Below, piece after piece: positions 15,996 to 24,748 of a stretch of DNA of 64,000 nucleotides. The notes beneath the pieces were generated by a model, which did no database searches, was not told the DNA's origin, and was given only the letters and a program-made list of their open reading frames with translations. Position 1 is the first letter of the stretch, and every line of letters begins with the position of its first letter. Position numbers and translations under genes: made by a program. The DNA is from Arthrobacter sp. QXT-31 (GTDB lineage Bacteria > Actinomycetota > Actinomycetes > Actinomycetales > Micrococcaceae). The stretch is from contig NZ_CP019304.1 of NCBI RefSeq assembly GCF_001969265.1, forward strand, positions 3,224,001 through 3,288,000, written 5' to 3'.

Positions 15996-16845
15996 TCCCA
16001 TGGGAGGGGTCTGTGTCAAGGGTCCGGGCCAGCCGAAGGGGGCCGGCAACGGCGATGACCACCAGCGCCGCCAGCACATGCAGGAGTGCCACGGTCCACC
16101 AGAGCGTGAGGTAGTCCGGCCCCAGCAGGGAAGGAAACACCAGGGCGCCGGCTGTGTTGAAGGCGGCGTGGAAGACCATGCAGACGGGAACGCTGCCGCT
16201 GCTGTTGTAGAGCCAGGCCAGCAGGACGGACTGTGCCAGGACCATCAGCAGGAACGGCAGCGGCGGCCGTTGCCCGGTGGGATCCGAGATCAGCTCCGGC
16301 AGGTGCCAGGCACCCCACGCCAGCCCGAGGAGCAGCGCAGCAGAGAGGGCCGGCCGGTTCCGCTGCAGGAGGGGCAGGGCATAGCCACGCCAGCCCAGCT
16401 CCTCGAAGATGCCCACGATGACCAGCGTGAACGCGAACGTGCCGAGCAGCATGAACCAGCCCGGGTTGGGGCCGAGCTCGGGGGCGGGCGCGCCACCTGA
16501 GACCGTGAGCGCGGTGGCCACCGTCACCAGCAGGCACGGCAGCCCCACGGCGAAAACGTACCAGCGGCCGGCCACGCGCCACCGCGCCAGTTTGCCCAGC
16601 AGCCGCATCAGCTCGGCCTTGCCGCCGGTCAGGGCGGCGGTGATGATGGCGGCCAGGGCGGGCCCGAACGGTATCAGCGGCGAGCTGTTCGGGTTGAGGA
16701 GGGTCAGCGGCCATGCCAGCCAGGAAATGGCGAAGGCCAGGGCGAAGAACAGCGCCAGCCGGTGGCGGGCCGGCCACGCTTTGGCGCCGCCGGATACTTT
16801 GGTCCCGGGCCGCATGGGCTGCTCAGCTGGCGACGGCTGCGCCAT
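15988..16845 (-). CDS. CPBP-family intramembrane metalloprotease
   Basis: A polytopic protein of about 285 residues from ATG 16845 (GGGGACGG upstream). The CPBP (Abi/Rce1) motifs are intact: EELGWRG (EExxxR), then AWGAWHLPE and FHAAFNT, which supply the metal-binding Glu and His residues. The family cleaves or binds membrane proteins; in bacteria it includes bacteriocin self-immunity proteins. The longer frame to 16971 is unlikely because it runs deep into the upstream gene. It overlaps the end of the second CPBP gene by 23 bases, so the two are an operon and probably a duplicated pair. Confidence 0.82.
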   Translation of the reverse strand: MAQPSPAEQPMRPGTKVSGGAKAWPARHRLALFFALAFAISWLAWPLTLLNPNSSPLIPFGPALAAIITAALTGGKAELMRLLGKLARWRVAGRWYVFAVGLPCLLVTVATALTVSGGAPAPELGPNPGWFMLLGTFAFTLVIVGIFEELGWRGYALPLLQRNRPALSAALLLGLAWGAWHLPELISDPTGQRPPLPFLLMVLAQSVLLAWLYNSSGSVPVCMVFHAAFNTAGALVFPSLLGPDYLTLWWTVALLHVLAALVVIAVAGPLRLARTLDTDPSHGIT

Positions 16846-17677
16846 GGCCCGTCCCCGCTGGCAGGGCGCGGAATTTCCGCAGCAGCACAAGGACCACCAG
16901 CAAAAGGGTGGCCGCGGCAATCTGCTGCCATGCGCCGTCGAACACTGGAAGTTTTGACTGCTCCGAGGCATTAAAGGAGGCGTGGAGCAGGGCCACGATC
17001 AGCACACTCTGCCCCGTGCCGAGGTAGGCGATGCCCACCAGGAGCCGGAAGAGCGGGGCGAAGACCAGGAGCACGCCCCAGGCCAGGGCCACGTCGGGCC
17101 ACGGTGTGCCGGTGAAGCCCTTGTCCGCAAAGGCCAGCGGGAGGTGGATGAGCGCGAAGGGGATGGCGGTGAGCAGGCTGCCGCCCGCCATTCCGTGGCG
17201 TTCCATCAGCCGGCGCTGGACCACGCCCGTCCAGGCCAGTTCCTCCCAGATGTTCCCCAGCAGGGCGCCGATCACCACTGTGTTGAGCATGTACGCCCCG
17301 GCCACGGATGCCCACTCGCCCGTCGGCTGGCGGGCGGTGCCGGTGGCGGATGCGATGAGAACGGTCAGCACGGGCAGGGCCAGGACCGCCGCCACGTACC
17401 AGCCGGCTCCGACACGCCAGCGCACCGTTTGCCGGAACAGGGCCCGGACGCCGGGCTTGCCTTCGGCTGCCGCAGTCACCAGGACGGCCGTTCCCAGCAG
17501 GATGAGCAGTTCGGCGAGGATGCCGGGGAGCGCGTTGCCAAGGAGAGCGATCGAAAGTACGAGGGCCACCCAGCTCAGCGCGATGGCAATGACCAAAAAT
17601 GCCGTAACAGGGTGGGCAGCGATGTGCCGGCGGAGGGAAGCGGCGGACGGAGCGGAGGCGCGGCCAGCGTGGTTCAT
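16823..17677 (-). CDS. CPBP-family membrane protein with altered first motif
   Basis: A polytopic protein of about 284 residues with the same architecture as its neighbour. The first motif reads WEELAWTGVVQ, so the usual Arg of EExxxR is Thr. The second (IHLPL) and third (HASFN) motifs keep their His. The missing Arg makes protease activity less certain. ATG 17677 follows GGTGG by five bases; an ATG at 17689 is also in frame. It is the promoter-proximal member of the pair and is divergent from pta. Confidence 0.78.
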   Translation of the reverse strand: MNHAGRASAPSAASLRRHIAAHPVTAFLVIAIALSWVALVLSIALLGNALPGILAELLILLGTAVLVTAAAEGKPGVRALFRQTVRWRVGAGWYVAAVLALPVLTVLIASATGTARQPTGEWASVAGAYMLNTVVIGALLGNIWEELAWTGVVQRRLMERHGMAGGSLLTAIPFALIHLPLAFADKGFTGTPWPDVALAWGVLLVFAPLFRLLVGIAYLGTGQSVLIVALLHASFNASEQSKLPVFDGAWQQIAAATLLLVVLVLLRKFRALPAGTGHGAAVAS

Positions 17678-17864
17678 CGGTACCACCATCGTTCAGGAGG
17701 TTGCAGGTCAGGACACTGCTGTGGATGGACGGTCCCGGGGTGCTGGCCCACTCCGGTCCGGGACGGCGAAAATGCGCCGACGTGGCGATCAACACCATTG
17801 TGTGCTCCCGGAAGCGCGGCAACAAGTGAAAGTATGGGGGAGGGCGGGCTCCGGCCAGCCCAGT

Positions 17865-17905
17865 CAGTACACCCATTCAGTACACCGGTACGTCCAATGC
17901 AGTAC
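17865..17905. promoter_or_regulatory. Three CAGTAC repeats before pta
   Basis: CAGTAC occurs at 17865, 17878 and 17900; the first two continue as CAGTACACC. They lie 36-76 bases upstream of the pta ATG, a typical activator or repressor position. In corynebacteria pta-ack is controlled by RamA and RamB, but these words do not resemble their published sites as I know them. Confidence 0.4.
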
Positions 17906-17940
17906 GTTCCACGCAGGAGCTTCCAACCAGAGGACAGATC

Positions 17941-20103
17941 ATGGCCAAAGGGATATATGTCAGTGCGACCACTCCGGGATCGGGGAAGTCGCTCATAGCG
18001 CTGGGTTTGGCGGACACGCTGCACCGGCACGCGGACCGGATTGGTTTCTTCAAACCCGTGGTCCACGGAGACGACGCCGGCGCGGATCCGATGGTGGCAC
18101 TGATGAAGTCCCGCTTCGACCTGGACGACCGGCGCTGCCGCGGCGGGCTGACCTTCACCGAGGTCCGCGGCCTGCTCGCCGAGGGCAGGCGCGAGGACAT
18201 CGATTCCCGCTGCGTCGAGATCTTCGCTGAGATGGGCCGGCACTGCGACGTGATCATCGTGGAGGGAACGGACCTCACCGGCCATGACGCCGCCGTCGAA
18301 TTCGACCTCAACGCCCGCCTGGCGAACAACCTGGCCGCGCCCGTCGTGGCGGTGGTGGGCGCCAAGGGCCGCAGCGTGGCGGAGGCAGCCGCCGCCGTCG
18401 ACGTTGCACGCAAGGAACTGGCCGCCGAGAAGTGCTCGCTGCTGGCCATGATGGTGAATCGGGCCGACCCGGAGGACGTTGACGCGATCGTCGCCGCCGT
18501 GAAGCCCGGCGCGTCCGGCCGGCCCGTTTACGTCTTCCCGGAGCTGGAGGAGATCGCCCGCCCTACCACCGGCGAGGTGGGCGCGGCCCTGGCGCTGCGG
18601 CAGATCGCCGGCCGCGCGGACATGGAACGGGACGTCCGGGACGTCAAGGTCGCCGCCATGAATGTGGGCAACTTCCTGAACGTGCTCGACGACGGTGCGC
18701 TGGTGATCGTGCCGGGCGACCGGGCAGACGTGATGGTGGCCTGCCTGGCGTCGTCGTTCTCACCCGAGTTCCCGGTTCCGTCCGGGCTGATCCTCACCGG
18801 CGGCCTGGCCCCGGACGCCAACATCTACCCGCTCCTGGCCTCCGCCCCGTTCCCGGTATTCGCCACGGAGGATGACACCTACACCACCGCCCGGCGCGTC
18901 TCGGAGGTGCGCAGCGAGATCTGGAGCGGCCACCGGCGCAAGGTGGCATCCGCGCTGGGCCTGTGGTCACGGCAGGTGGACGAGGCCGAGATGCTCGAGC
19001 GCCTGCACCTGCCCCGCGCCGAACGGATGACGCCGCTGCGCTTCCTGCACGACCTCATCGAACGCGCCCGCTCGCAGCGCCGCCACATCGTGCTGCCGGA
19101 GGGCAAGGACATCCGGATCCTGAAGGCCGCCGAAATCCTGCACCGCCGCGACGTCTGCGATCTGACCCTGCTGGGCCGCGAGGCGGACGTCAGGGAGCTC
19201 GCCGCGAGCCGGGGCATCGACCTCGCCGGCATCAACATCGTGGACCCCGCAACCTCTGAGCTGCGCCAGGACTTTGCCGCCAGGTACGCGGAGCTGCGGG
19301 CGCACAAGGGCGTGGACCTGGCCCGGGCGCTGGAGGTCATGCAGGACGAAAGCTACTTCGGCACCATGATGGTCCAGCTGGGCGTGGTGGACGGCATGGT
19401 CTCCGGCGCCGCGCACACCACGGCCCACACGATCCGCCCGGCCTTGGAATTCGTGAAGACCCGGGACGGCGTGAAGATCGTTTCCTCGGTGTTCCTCATG
19501 CTCATGCCGGACCGTGTGCTCGTGTACGGCGACTGTGCCGTGAACCCTGATCCCAACGTGGAGCAGCTCGCGGACATCGCCCTGGCCTCGGCGGAGACCG
19601 CCGGCCAGTTCGGGGTGGAGCCCCGGGTTGCCATGCTGTCCTACTCCACCGGCGGTTCCGGCTCCGGCGAGGCGGTGGAGGAAGTCCGGCAGGCCACCGA
19701 CCTGGTCAGGGAGCGGCGCCCGGACCTCGCCGTCGAAGGCCCCATCCAGTACGACGCCGCCGTGGATGCCTCCATCGCAGAGTCCAAGATGCCCGGCTCG
19801 TCCGTCGCGGGGCAGGCGACGGTGTTCATCTTCCCGGACCTGAACACCGGCAACAACACGTATAAGGCGGTGCAGCAGAGCTCCGGAGCGGTCGCCGTCG
19901 GGCCCGTCCTGCAGGGGCTGCGCAAGCCCGTCAACGACCTCTCCCGCGGCTGCACCGTGGAGGACATCGTGAACACGGTGGCCATCACCGCCATCCAGGC
20001 GCAGAGCCCGGCCGGCGGCGCGCCGGAAGCGTCCGCCACGGACCTCTCTGCCGCAGAACCGTCCACTTCGGAACCGTCCGCCGTTTCAGCAGCCAAGGCT
20101 TAG
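17941..20103 (+). CDS. pta: Phosphate acetyltransferase, long form
   Basis: Pta interconverts acetyl-CoA and acetyl phosphate. The 720-residue protein is the long form. The N-terminus is a P-loop DRTGG-type domain (TTPGSGKSLIALGLADTL), the middle is a DRTGG regulatory region, and residues from about 385 are the catalytic PTA domain with KDIRILKAAEIL, MVSGAAHTTAHTIRPAL and YSTGGSGSGEAVEEV. The ATG is preceded by GAGGA. The C-terminal 20 residues are a Ser/Ala/Glu-rich tail not seen in the core family. It is followed after 8 bases by ackA. Confidence 0.95.
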   Translation: MAKGIYVSATTPGSGKSLIALGLADTLHRHADRIGFFKPVVHGDDAGADPMVALMKSRFDLDDRRCRGGLTFTEVRGLLAEGRREDIDSRCVEIFAEMGRHCDVIIVEGTDLTGHDAAVEFDLNARLANNLAAPVVAVVGAKGRSVAEAAAAVDVARKELAAEKCSLLAMMVNRADPEDVDAIVAAVKPGASGRPVYVFPELEEIARPTTGEVGAALALRQIAGRADMERDVRDVKVAAMNVGNFLNVLDDGALVIVPGDRADVMVACLASSFSPEFPVPSGLILTGGLAPDANIYPLLASAPFPVFATEDDTYTTARRVSEVRSEIWSGHRRKVASALGLWSRQVDEAEMLERLHLPRAERMTPLRFLHDLIERARSQRRHIVLPEGKDIRILKAAEILHRRDVCDLTLLGREADVRELAASRGIDLAGINIVDPATSELRQDFAARYAELRAHKGVDLARALEVMQDESYFGTMMVQLGVVDGMVSGAAHTTAHTIRPALEFVKTRDGVKIVSSVFLMLMPDRVLVYGDCAVNPDPNVEQLADIALASAETAGQFGVEPRVAMLSYSTGGSGSGEAVEEVRQATDLVRERRPDLAVEGPIQYDAAVDASIAESKMPGSSVAGQATVFIFPDLNTGNNTYKAVQQSSGAVAVGPVLQGLRKPVNDLSRGCTVEDIVNTVAITAIQAQSPAGGAPEASATDLSAAEPSTSEPSAVSAAKA

Positions 20104-20111
20104 GAGGCCCC

Positions 20112-21266
20112 ATGCTCGTGCTCGTCATCAACTCCGGCTCGTCCTCGCTCAAGTACCAGGTGCGCGATGTTGCCGAGGGCAGCGTCCTGACCGAAGGGCT
20201 GATCGAGCGGATCGGCGTGTCCAACGGCGGCCAGGGCGACGGCGAGGTGGTGGGGCCGGCGGACCACGCCGAAGCCCTCGAACAGGTGGACGCGGCCATC
20301 CACGACGTGCTGGGGGACCGGGAGCTGGACGCTGTGGGACACCGGGTGGTGCACGGCGGCGAGCGCTTCGGCGAGCCCGTGCTGATCGACAACGAGATCA
20401 CCCGTGCCATCGAGCGGCTCAATCCGCTCGCGCCGCTGCACAATCCCGCCAACGTGCTGGGCATCCGCGCGATCACCAGGAAGTGGCCGGACATGCCCCA
20501 GGTGGCCGTCTTCGACACCGCCTTCCACCGCAGCCTGCCCGAGCACGCCTGGCGCTATGCCGTTCCCGACGACCTCTACACCAACCACGGGATCCGCCGG
20601 TACGGCTTCCACGGGACCTCGCACGAATACGTCACCAACCGTGCTTCCGCGCTGCTGGACATCCCGGTGGAGGAGTTCGACGGCGTGATCGCCCACCTCG
20701 GCAACGGCGCCTCCGTCACGGCGATCCGCGGCGGCAAATCCGTTGACACGTCGATGGGCTTCACGCCGCTGGAGGGCCTGGTCATGGGCACCCGCTCCGG
20801 CGACCTGGACCCGTCCATCCTCGTGTTCCTGGCCCGCACCGGCTGGAACGCGGAGGACGTCGACTCGATGCTCAACCGCGAGTCCGGGCTGAAGGCGCTC
20901 GCCGGCAACAACGACATGCGCTCGGTGGTGGAGGCGGCCGAGTCCGGCGATTCCCGTGCCGCTATGGCCTTGGCGGTCACGTCCTACCGGCTGGCCAAGT
21001 ACATCGGCGGCTACCACGTGGCGGTCGGCGGGGCCCGGGCACTGGTGTTCACGGCCGGGATCGGCGAGAACTCGCACCAGTTCCGTTCCCTGGTGGGGGA
21101 GAGGCTGGGGGCGCTGGGCATCGAGCTCGACGCCGGCCTGAACAGCCAGCGGTCCAAGGAACCCCGCGTGATTTCCACCGAGGCCTCCGCCATTCCCGTG
21201 CTGGTGGTGCCCACGGACGAGGAGCGCGCCATCGCCGAGGCAACAGCCGCCGTCGTCGGGGGTTAA
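20112..21266 (+). CDS. ackA: Acetate kinase
   Basis: AckA makes ATP and acetate from acetyl phosphate, completing the overflow or acetate-assimilation route with Pta. The 384-residue protein opens MLVLVINSGSSSLKYQV, a textbook acetokinase start, and has RRYGFHGTSHEYV, AHLGNGASVTAIRGGKSVDTSMG and FTAGIGENS. The ribosome site is TAGGAGG, placed right at the pta stop. A palindromic repeat begins two bases after the TAA and may terminate the operon. Confidence 0.97.
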   Translation: MLVLVINSGSSSLKYQVRDVAEGSVLTEGLIERIGVSNGGQGDGEVVGPADHAEALEQVDAAIHDVLGDRELDAVGHRVVHGGERFGEPVLIDNEITRAIERLNPLAPLHNPANVLGIRAITRKWPDMPQVAVFDTAFHRSLPEHAWRYAVPDDLYTNHGIRRYGFHGTSHEYVTNRASALLDIPVEEFDGVIAHLGNGASVTAIRGGKSVDTSMGFTPLEGLVMGTRSGDLDPSILVFLARTGWNAEDVDSMLNRESGLKALAGNNDMRSVVEAAESGDSRAAMALAVTSYRLAKYIGGYHVAVGGARALVFTAGIGENSHQFRSLVGERLGALGIELDAGLNSQRSKEPRVISTEASAIPVLVVPTDEERAIAEATAAVVGG

Positions 21267-21267
21267 T

Positions 21268-21333
21268 CCCGTCGAGTGCTCCGTAGATGCCCTTATGAGC
21301 CCGCAAAACGGCATCTACGGAGCAACGGATGGG
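21268..21333. repeat. Palindromic intergenic element, family A (copy 1)
   Basis: Perfect 15-bp arms TGCTCCGTAGATGCC (21277) and GGCATCTACGGAGCA (21310) enclose the loop CTTATGAGCCCGCAAAAC. It lies between the convergent ackA and GGDEF-EAL genes, two bases after the ackA stop, and could serve as a two-way terminator. Copies 2 and 3 are at 28.0 and 28.2 kb. Confidence 0.8.
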
Positions 21334-21335
21334 AA

Positions 21336-22877
21336 TTAGCCGGGCCAGGCGTCCTGCGACGCGAGGCGTTCGGTGAATTCGGCCGCGGGGAGGGGACGGC
21401 TGAAGTAGTAGCCCTGCCCGCTGATGCAGCCGGTGTTCCGCAGGTGCTCGGCCTGCTCCGCGTTTTCCACGCCCTCCCACACGGCCTCGAGCCCGCAGGC
21501 CCGGATGAGCTGGAGGATGGCCGCGATCAGTACAGGCTGCGCGGGGTCGCTGCCGAGCGCCGTGAGCAGTGTCCGGTCCACCTTGACGCGGTCCACGGGC
21601 AGCCGCCGCAGGTAGCTGATCGAGGAATACCCGGTGCCGAAGTCGTCGATTTCCAGGCCCACGCCGAGCTTGCGCAGGCTGGCGAGCGTATACCTGTCGA
21701 GCTCGTTGCCCTTGATGATGTCGCTCTCCGTCAGCTCGAGGACCAGCAGCCCGGGCTCGAGGTCCGCGGCGGTGAGCGCGTCCCGGACGTCCTCGACGAA
21801 CTCGAGCCGCTGCAGGTCCGCCGCCGAGACGTTGATGCGCATGTCGAAGTTGTGGCGGCCGGTCTCCGGGGAATTCCGCCAGCGCCGCAGCTGCTCCACG
21901 GAGTTCCTCAGCACCCAGTTGCCGAGCTCCGAAATGAGTCCCGTTTCCTCGGCGATGGGGATGAATTCGTCCGGCATGATCAGGCCGCGCGTGGGGTGTT
22001 TCCAGCGGACCAGGGCCTCCACGCCCTCGATCTTTCCCGAGGCAAGCTCGATCACCGGCTGGTAGTACAGCACCAGCTGCGATGTGGCGATGGCCTCGCG
22101 CAGTTCCCCGACCAGCTGGTTGCGGAGCTGCCGGGCATGGAGCATGGCGGGCTCGAACACCCGCAGCTTGTTGCGGGCGTCGGCCTTGGAGGCGTACATC
22201 GCGATGTCCGCCTCCATGAGCAGTTCCTCGGAGGTTTCGCCGGGATCGGCAATCCGCAGGCCCAGGCTCGCTCCGCAGCGGATGGTCTTGCCGTCCACCT
22301 CCAGCGTCCCGTTGAGGGAGTCCAGGATCCGGTTTGCGACGGCGGCCGCCCTGGCCGGCGTGGTGGCAGGCAGCAGGACGGCGAACTCGTCGCCGCCCAG
22401 CCGGGCCACCATGTCTTCGTCGCGCACGCACGAACGGATCCGGGCACCCACCGCGGCCAGCACCTGGTCGCCCATCGAGTGGCCGTAGGAATCGTTGATG
22501 CTCTTGAAGGCGTCCAGATCCAGCAGCAGCAGCGCCGGCGGCAGCCCGCCGTCGGCCGCTTCCGCCTGCGCCGAGTTGACGGCGCTGACCAGCGCCGAGC
22601 GGTTGTAGAGTCCCGTCAGGGAATCGGTGAGCGCCATCTGCTGCAGCTCTTTGTGCGCCGCATTGAGCATCCGCGTGCGTGTTTCCACGCGTTCCTCGAG
22701 CTCCTGGTAGATGATTTGCAGGTCCTCGGCGAGCAGGTTGACGCCCATGATCACCGCGTCCAGTTCGTCCCGGGCCTCGGAAATTTCAATGCGCGAATGG
22801 AGTTCCCCGGCCGCCAGGCGGACGATGCCGTCCAGCAGCTTCCCGAGCCGGGGATCGTCGTTAGAGAACATCGTCAA
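21336..22877 (-). CDS. GGDEF-EAL protein (bifunctional c-di-GMP synthase/phosphodiesterase candidate)
   Basis: The 513-residue soluble protein has a HAMP-like helical linker (about residues 10-60), a coiled segment, then a GGDEF domain with intact GGDEF at 161-165 and a product-inhibition site RDED at 152-155. The EAL domain has EAL at 287-289, ELTESD, DDFGTGYSS at 411-419, KVDRTLL and a GQGYYF motif, so the metal and catalytic residues appear present. The AEGVE motif reads WEGVE. No membrane segments or signal peptide are seen. It overlaps the end of the STAS/SEC14-like gene by 17 bases and is the last gene of a three-gene operon. Confidence 0.92.
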   Translation of the reverse strand: MTMFSNDDPRLGKLLDGIVRLAAGELHSRIEISEARDELDAVIMGVNLLAEDLQIIYQELEERVETRTRMLNAAHKELQQMALTDSLTGLYNRSALVSAVNSAQAEAADGGLPPALLLLDLDAFKSINDSYGHSMGDQVLAAVGARIRSCVRDEDMVARLGGDEFAVLLPATTPARAAAVANRILDSLNGTLEVDGKTIRCGASLGLRIADPGETSEELLMEADIAMYASKADARNKLRVFEPAMLHARQLRNQLVGELREAIATSQLVLYYQPVIELASGKIEGVEALVRWKHPTRGLIMPDEFIPIAEETGLISELGNWVLRNSVEQLRRWRNSPETGRHNFDMRINVSAADLQRLEFVEDVRDALTAADLEPGLLVLELTESDIIKGNELDRYTLASLRKLGVGLEIDDFGTGYSSISYLRRLPVDRVKVDRTLLTALGSDPAQPVLIAAILQLIRACGLEAVWEGVENAEQAEHLRNTGCISGQGYYFSRPLPAAEFTERLASQDAWPG

Positions 22878-23292
22878 GGTGGCTCAACCAGTCGAGGGCA
22901 TCGTTTTCGTCGGTGAAGTACCGGGCCGGCACCGAGCTGAATTCGCCGCCCAGCAGAAAGTGCCCCAGCAGCCTGTCCACCGGGGATTCGCCCAGGATCG
23001 CCCAGGCGGACACCGAGGGGATCGCCGCATAGGCGGCCCGCGCCGCACGGGTCACAGACTGCACACCGGTCAGTTCAAGAACGACGGCGACCCTCCGGTC
23101 CCCGGCCAGCTCGCCAAGGCGGCGGTACAGTTGGCCGGCCGCGTTCTCGTCCAGGTCCGCGCCGCGGGGCAGGACCGCCTTGACGGCGAGGTCGGGCAGC
23201 ACGGTGAAGGCGACGACGGGCGCGGGAGCCGGGCTCGCCGGGGACTCCGGCTGCAGCGGTGCCGCACCGGGAAACACTGTCGCTTCTGGCAT
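22861..23292 (-). CDS. STAS/SEC14-like small signalling protein
   Basis: The 143-residue product begins with a Pro/Ala-rich tail and then a STAS-like fold: a strand VAVVLELTGVQSVTRAARAAY followed by IPSVSAWAILGESPVDRLLG and RYFTDENDALDWL. It shares the segments A-I-L-G-x-SPVDR-x-L and R-x-F-T-D-x2-x-AL-x-WL with the protein at 26.7 kb, so they are paralogues. STAS proteins bind nucleotides or partner proteins in signalling. Its ATG follows directly on the TAA of the TPR gene, with no spacer, and its end overlaps the GGDEF-EAL gene, so all three are one transcription unit. Confidence 0.75.
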   Translation of the reverse strand: MPEATVFPGAAPLQPESPASPAPAPVVAFTVLPDLAVKAVLPRGADLDENAAGQLYRRLGELAGDRRVAVVLELTGVQSVTRAARAAYAAIPSVSAWAILGESPVDRLLGHFLLGGEFSSVPARYFTDENDALDWLSHLDDVL

Positions 23293-24354
23293 TTACCCCC
23301 CCTGGAGAAATTGCTGTTGGCGCCGGTCCGATCGCTCCTTGGAGGCGATAAAACCACGGACGGTGGCGCTACGCTCCGGTGCAGCAGCTGTATCGAACAG
23401 CGTAACGGCCTCGTCAAGCATCTGCAGGGATTCCGTCTCGTGTCCCTGCGCCATTAGGGCCTTGCCCAGGATGAAGGTGCCCTCCGCCGCCGTCTGGGTG
23501 GCGAGGATGGGGAACTTGGTGCGGAGCGGGGTCAGGAGGCTGATTGCCGACTCCATGTCCCCGGTGAGGTAGTACCAGTGCGCACGGACCAGGGACATCT
23601 CCAGGATGTCCCGTTCGCTGCCGCCCACCACCTCGGTGGCGAGTTCGGCACGTTCGATGCAGCGCAGCGTTGCGGCGTCAGACAGCTTGGCCTGGAGGCG
23701 CATTTCCGCGGATCCGCGGTTGAAGCGGGCCCACAGGTCGACGTCCTGCGAGGGCGAGAGTTTGCCCGCGGCGAGGTCGTGGTAGTGCCCACCTTCATTG
23801 ACCCGGTTGCTGAGGAACGCGACGTTGCCGATCACCCAGTAGGCCTTGCCGGCTGTGTCCTCGTCCACGTGGTCGGTGAGCAGCGACTCCAGGTCCAGGC
23901 ACTCCTGCCAGGCATCTTCGTGCCGGCCGCTTTCGGCCAGGGCGGCGATCAGGGCCTGCTGGGCCTGGATGTGAAGATAGACGTTCTCAAAGTCGCCGGC
24001 CACGAGCCGGGTGGCGGTGGAAGCGGCATTCACCGCTTCGGGGAGCCGGCCGAGGCCCTGCAGCGAATGCGCGAGCAGAATGGCGGCCCGGGCGCCCAGG
24101 TCGGGAGCGGAATGCGCAACGGGATGGGCTGAAAGTCCGGCGGCCAGCTGCTGGCACTCCTGCATGGCGCCCCGGTCGCGCAGGCATTCGGCCTGTAGCA
24201 GGACCATCTTCCACCAGCGCAGCTCGTCGCCTGCCTCCCGGGCCAATTCGGCGGCGTGACCGGCTTCCATATATCCCGCGGCGTAGTCCCGGCGCTTCCA
24301 GCTTTCGCGCGCGGCCAACTCTGCAATCACGAAGGGGGACAAGTCACGCTGCAT
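23293..24354 (-). CDS. Tetratricopeptide-repeat protein, possible peptide or protein sensor
   Basis: The product is almost entirely helical, with repeated TPR-like pairs: YAAGYMEAGHAAELAREAGD, GARAAILLAHSLQGLGRLPEA, QALIAALAESGRHEDAWQEC, VRAHWYYLTGDMESAISLL and AEGTFILGKALMAQGHETES. I count about seven to eight helix pairs over 353 residues. No helix-turn-helix, signal peptide or membrane helix is seen. ATG 24354 has GGGGGC seven bases upstream; in-frame ATGs at 24360 and 24375 are alternatives. It heads an operon with a STAS-like protein and a GGDEF-EAL protein and is divergent from a gene for a small secreted peptide. A Rap-like role is an inference only. Confidence 0.75.
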   Translation of the reverse strand: MQRDLSPFVIAELAARESWKRRDYAAGYMEAGHAAELAREAGDELRWWKMVLLQAECLRDRGAMQECQQLAAGLSAHPVAHSAPDLGARAAILLAHSLQGLGRLPEAVNAASTATRLVAGDFENVYLHIQAQQALIAALAESGRHEDAWQECLDLESLLTDHVDEDTAGKAYWVIGNVAFLSNRVNEGGHYHDLAAGKLSPSQDVDLWARFNRGSAEMRLQAKLSDAATLRCIERAELATEVVGGSERDILEMSLVRAHWYYLTGDMESAISLLTPLRTKFPILATQTAAEGTFILGKALMAQGHETESLQMLDEAVTLFDTAAAPERSATVRGFIASKERSDRRQQQFLQGG

Positions 24355-24416
24355 GGGCATGCCCCCATTATCCATAATCCGCCCCGTGGACGGTGCGGCC
24401 CGGGGGCTAACTCCCT

Positions 24417-24530
24417 GTATTACGGCCAAGGCAAGACAGTGGCGGAAAAACAAGGCCAATCCTGTGGAATTGACAGGAAATGACTTGATTAAACCTTGAT
24501 CCGATGACCGTATACTGTCGCCCGTAATAC
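24417..24530. promoter_or_regulatory. Divergent promoter region with a 9-bp inverted repeat and TATACT box
   Basis: GTATTACGG at 24417 is the exact reverse complement of CCGTAATAC at 24522. Between them, TATACT at 24511 makes a good -10 box for the peptide gene, with TTGACA at 24470 and TTGATT at 24485 as -35 candidates at imperfect spacing. The region is noticeably A+T richer than its surroundings. The two half-sites could bind one regulator acting on both divergent transcripts. Confidence 0.5.
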
Positions 24531-24571
24531 GCGATTCGCTTCACAGCCATAAACAATGAAAGGGACAGCGG

Positions 24572-24724
24572 ATGAAGAAACTTGCCGCAACACTCGTTAT
24601 GACCGGCATCCTTGCAGTGGCAGGTTTCGCTGCTCCTGCAAACGCTGCACCGAAGGGCGATACCACCTCTTCTTCCTCGAAGGCTGAAACCAACTACGCC
24701 TCCGTCGGCTGGTGGCCCAGCTAA
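24572..24724 (+). CDS. 50-residue secreted peptide ending in SVGWWPS
   Basis: ATG 24572 follows AGGGAC by six bases. The peptide has a classical signal sequence: MKKLAATLVM, a hydrophobic core GILAVAGFAA and a cleavage site APANA-A near residue 25. The mature part would be about 25 residues, Ser/Thr/Lys-rich and ending NYASVGWWPS. A strong terminator starts 25 bases after the stop, so it is a monocistronic gene with its own promoter. It is divergent from the TPR gene. Double Trp near the C-terminus is also a feature of some streptococcal ComS/XIP pheromones, which are sensed by TPR proteins; the resemblance may be chance. No known family recognised. Confidence 0.8.
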   Translation: MKKLAATLVMTGILAVAGFAAPANAAPKGDTTSSSSKAETNYASVGWWPS

Positions 24725-24748
24725 GGCGGCAGTAGGCAGCCAGAATTA

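Noticed and set aside
23293..24354. TPR gene as a complete RRNPP transcription factor
   Set aside because: No helix-turn-helix is visible at the N-terminus from any plausible start, so direct DNA binding is not claimed.
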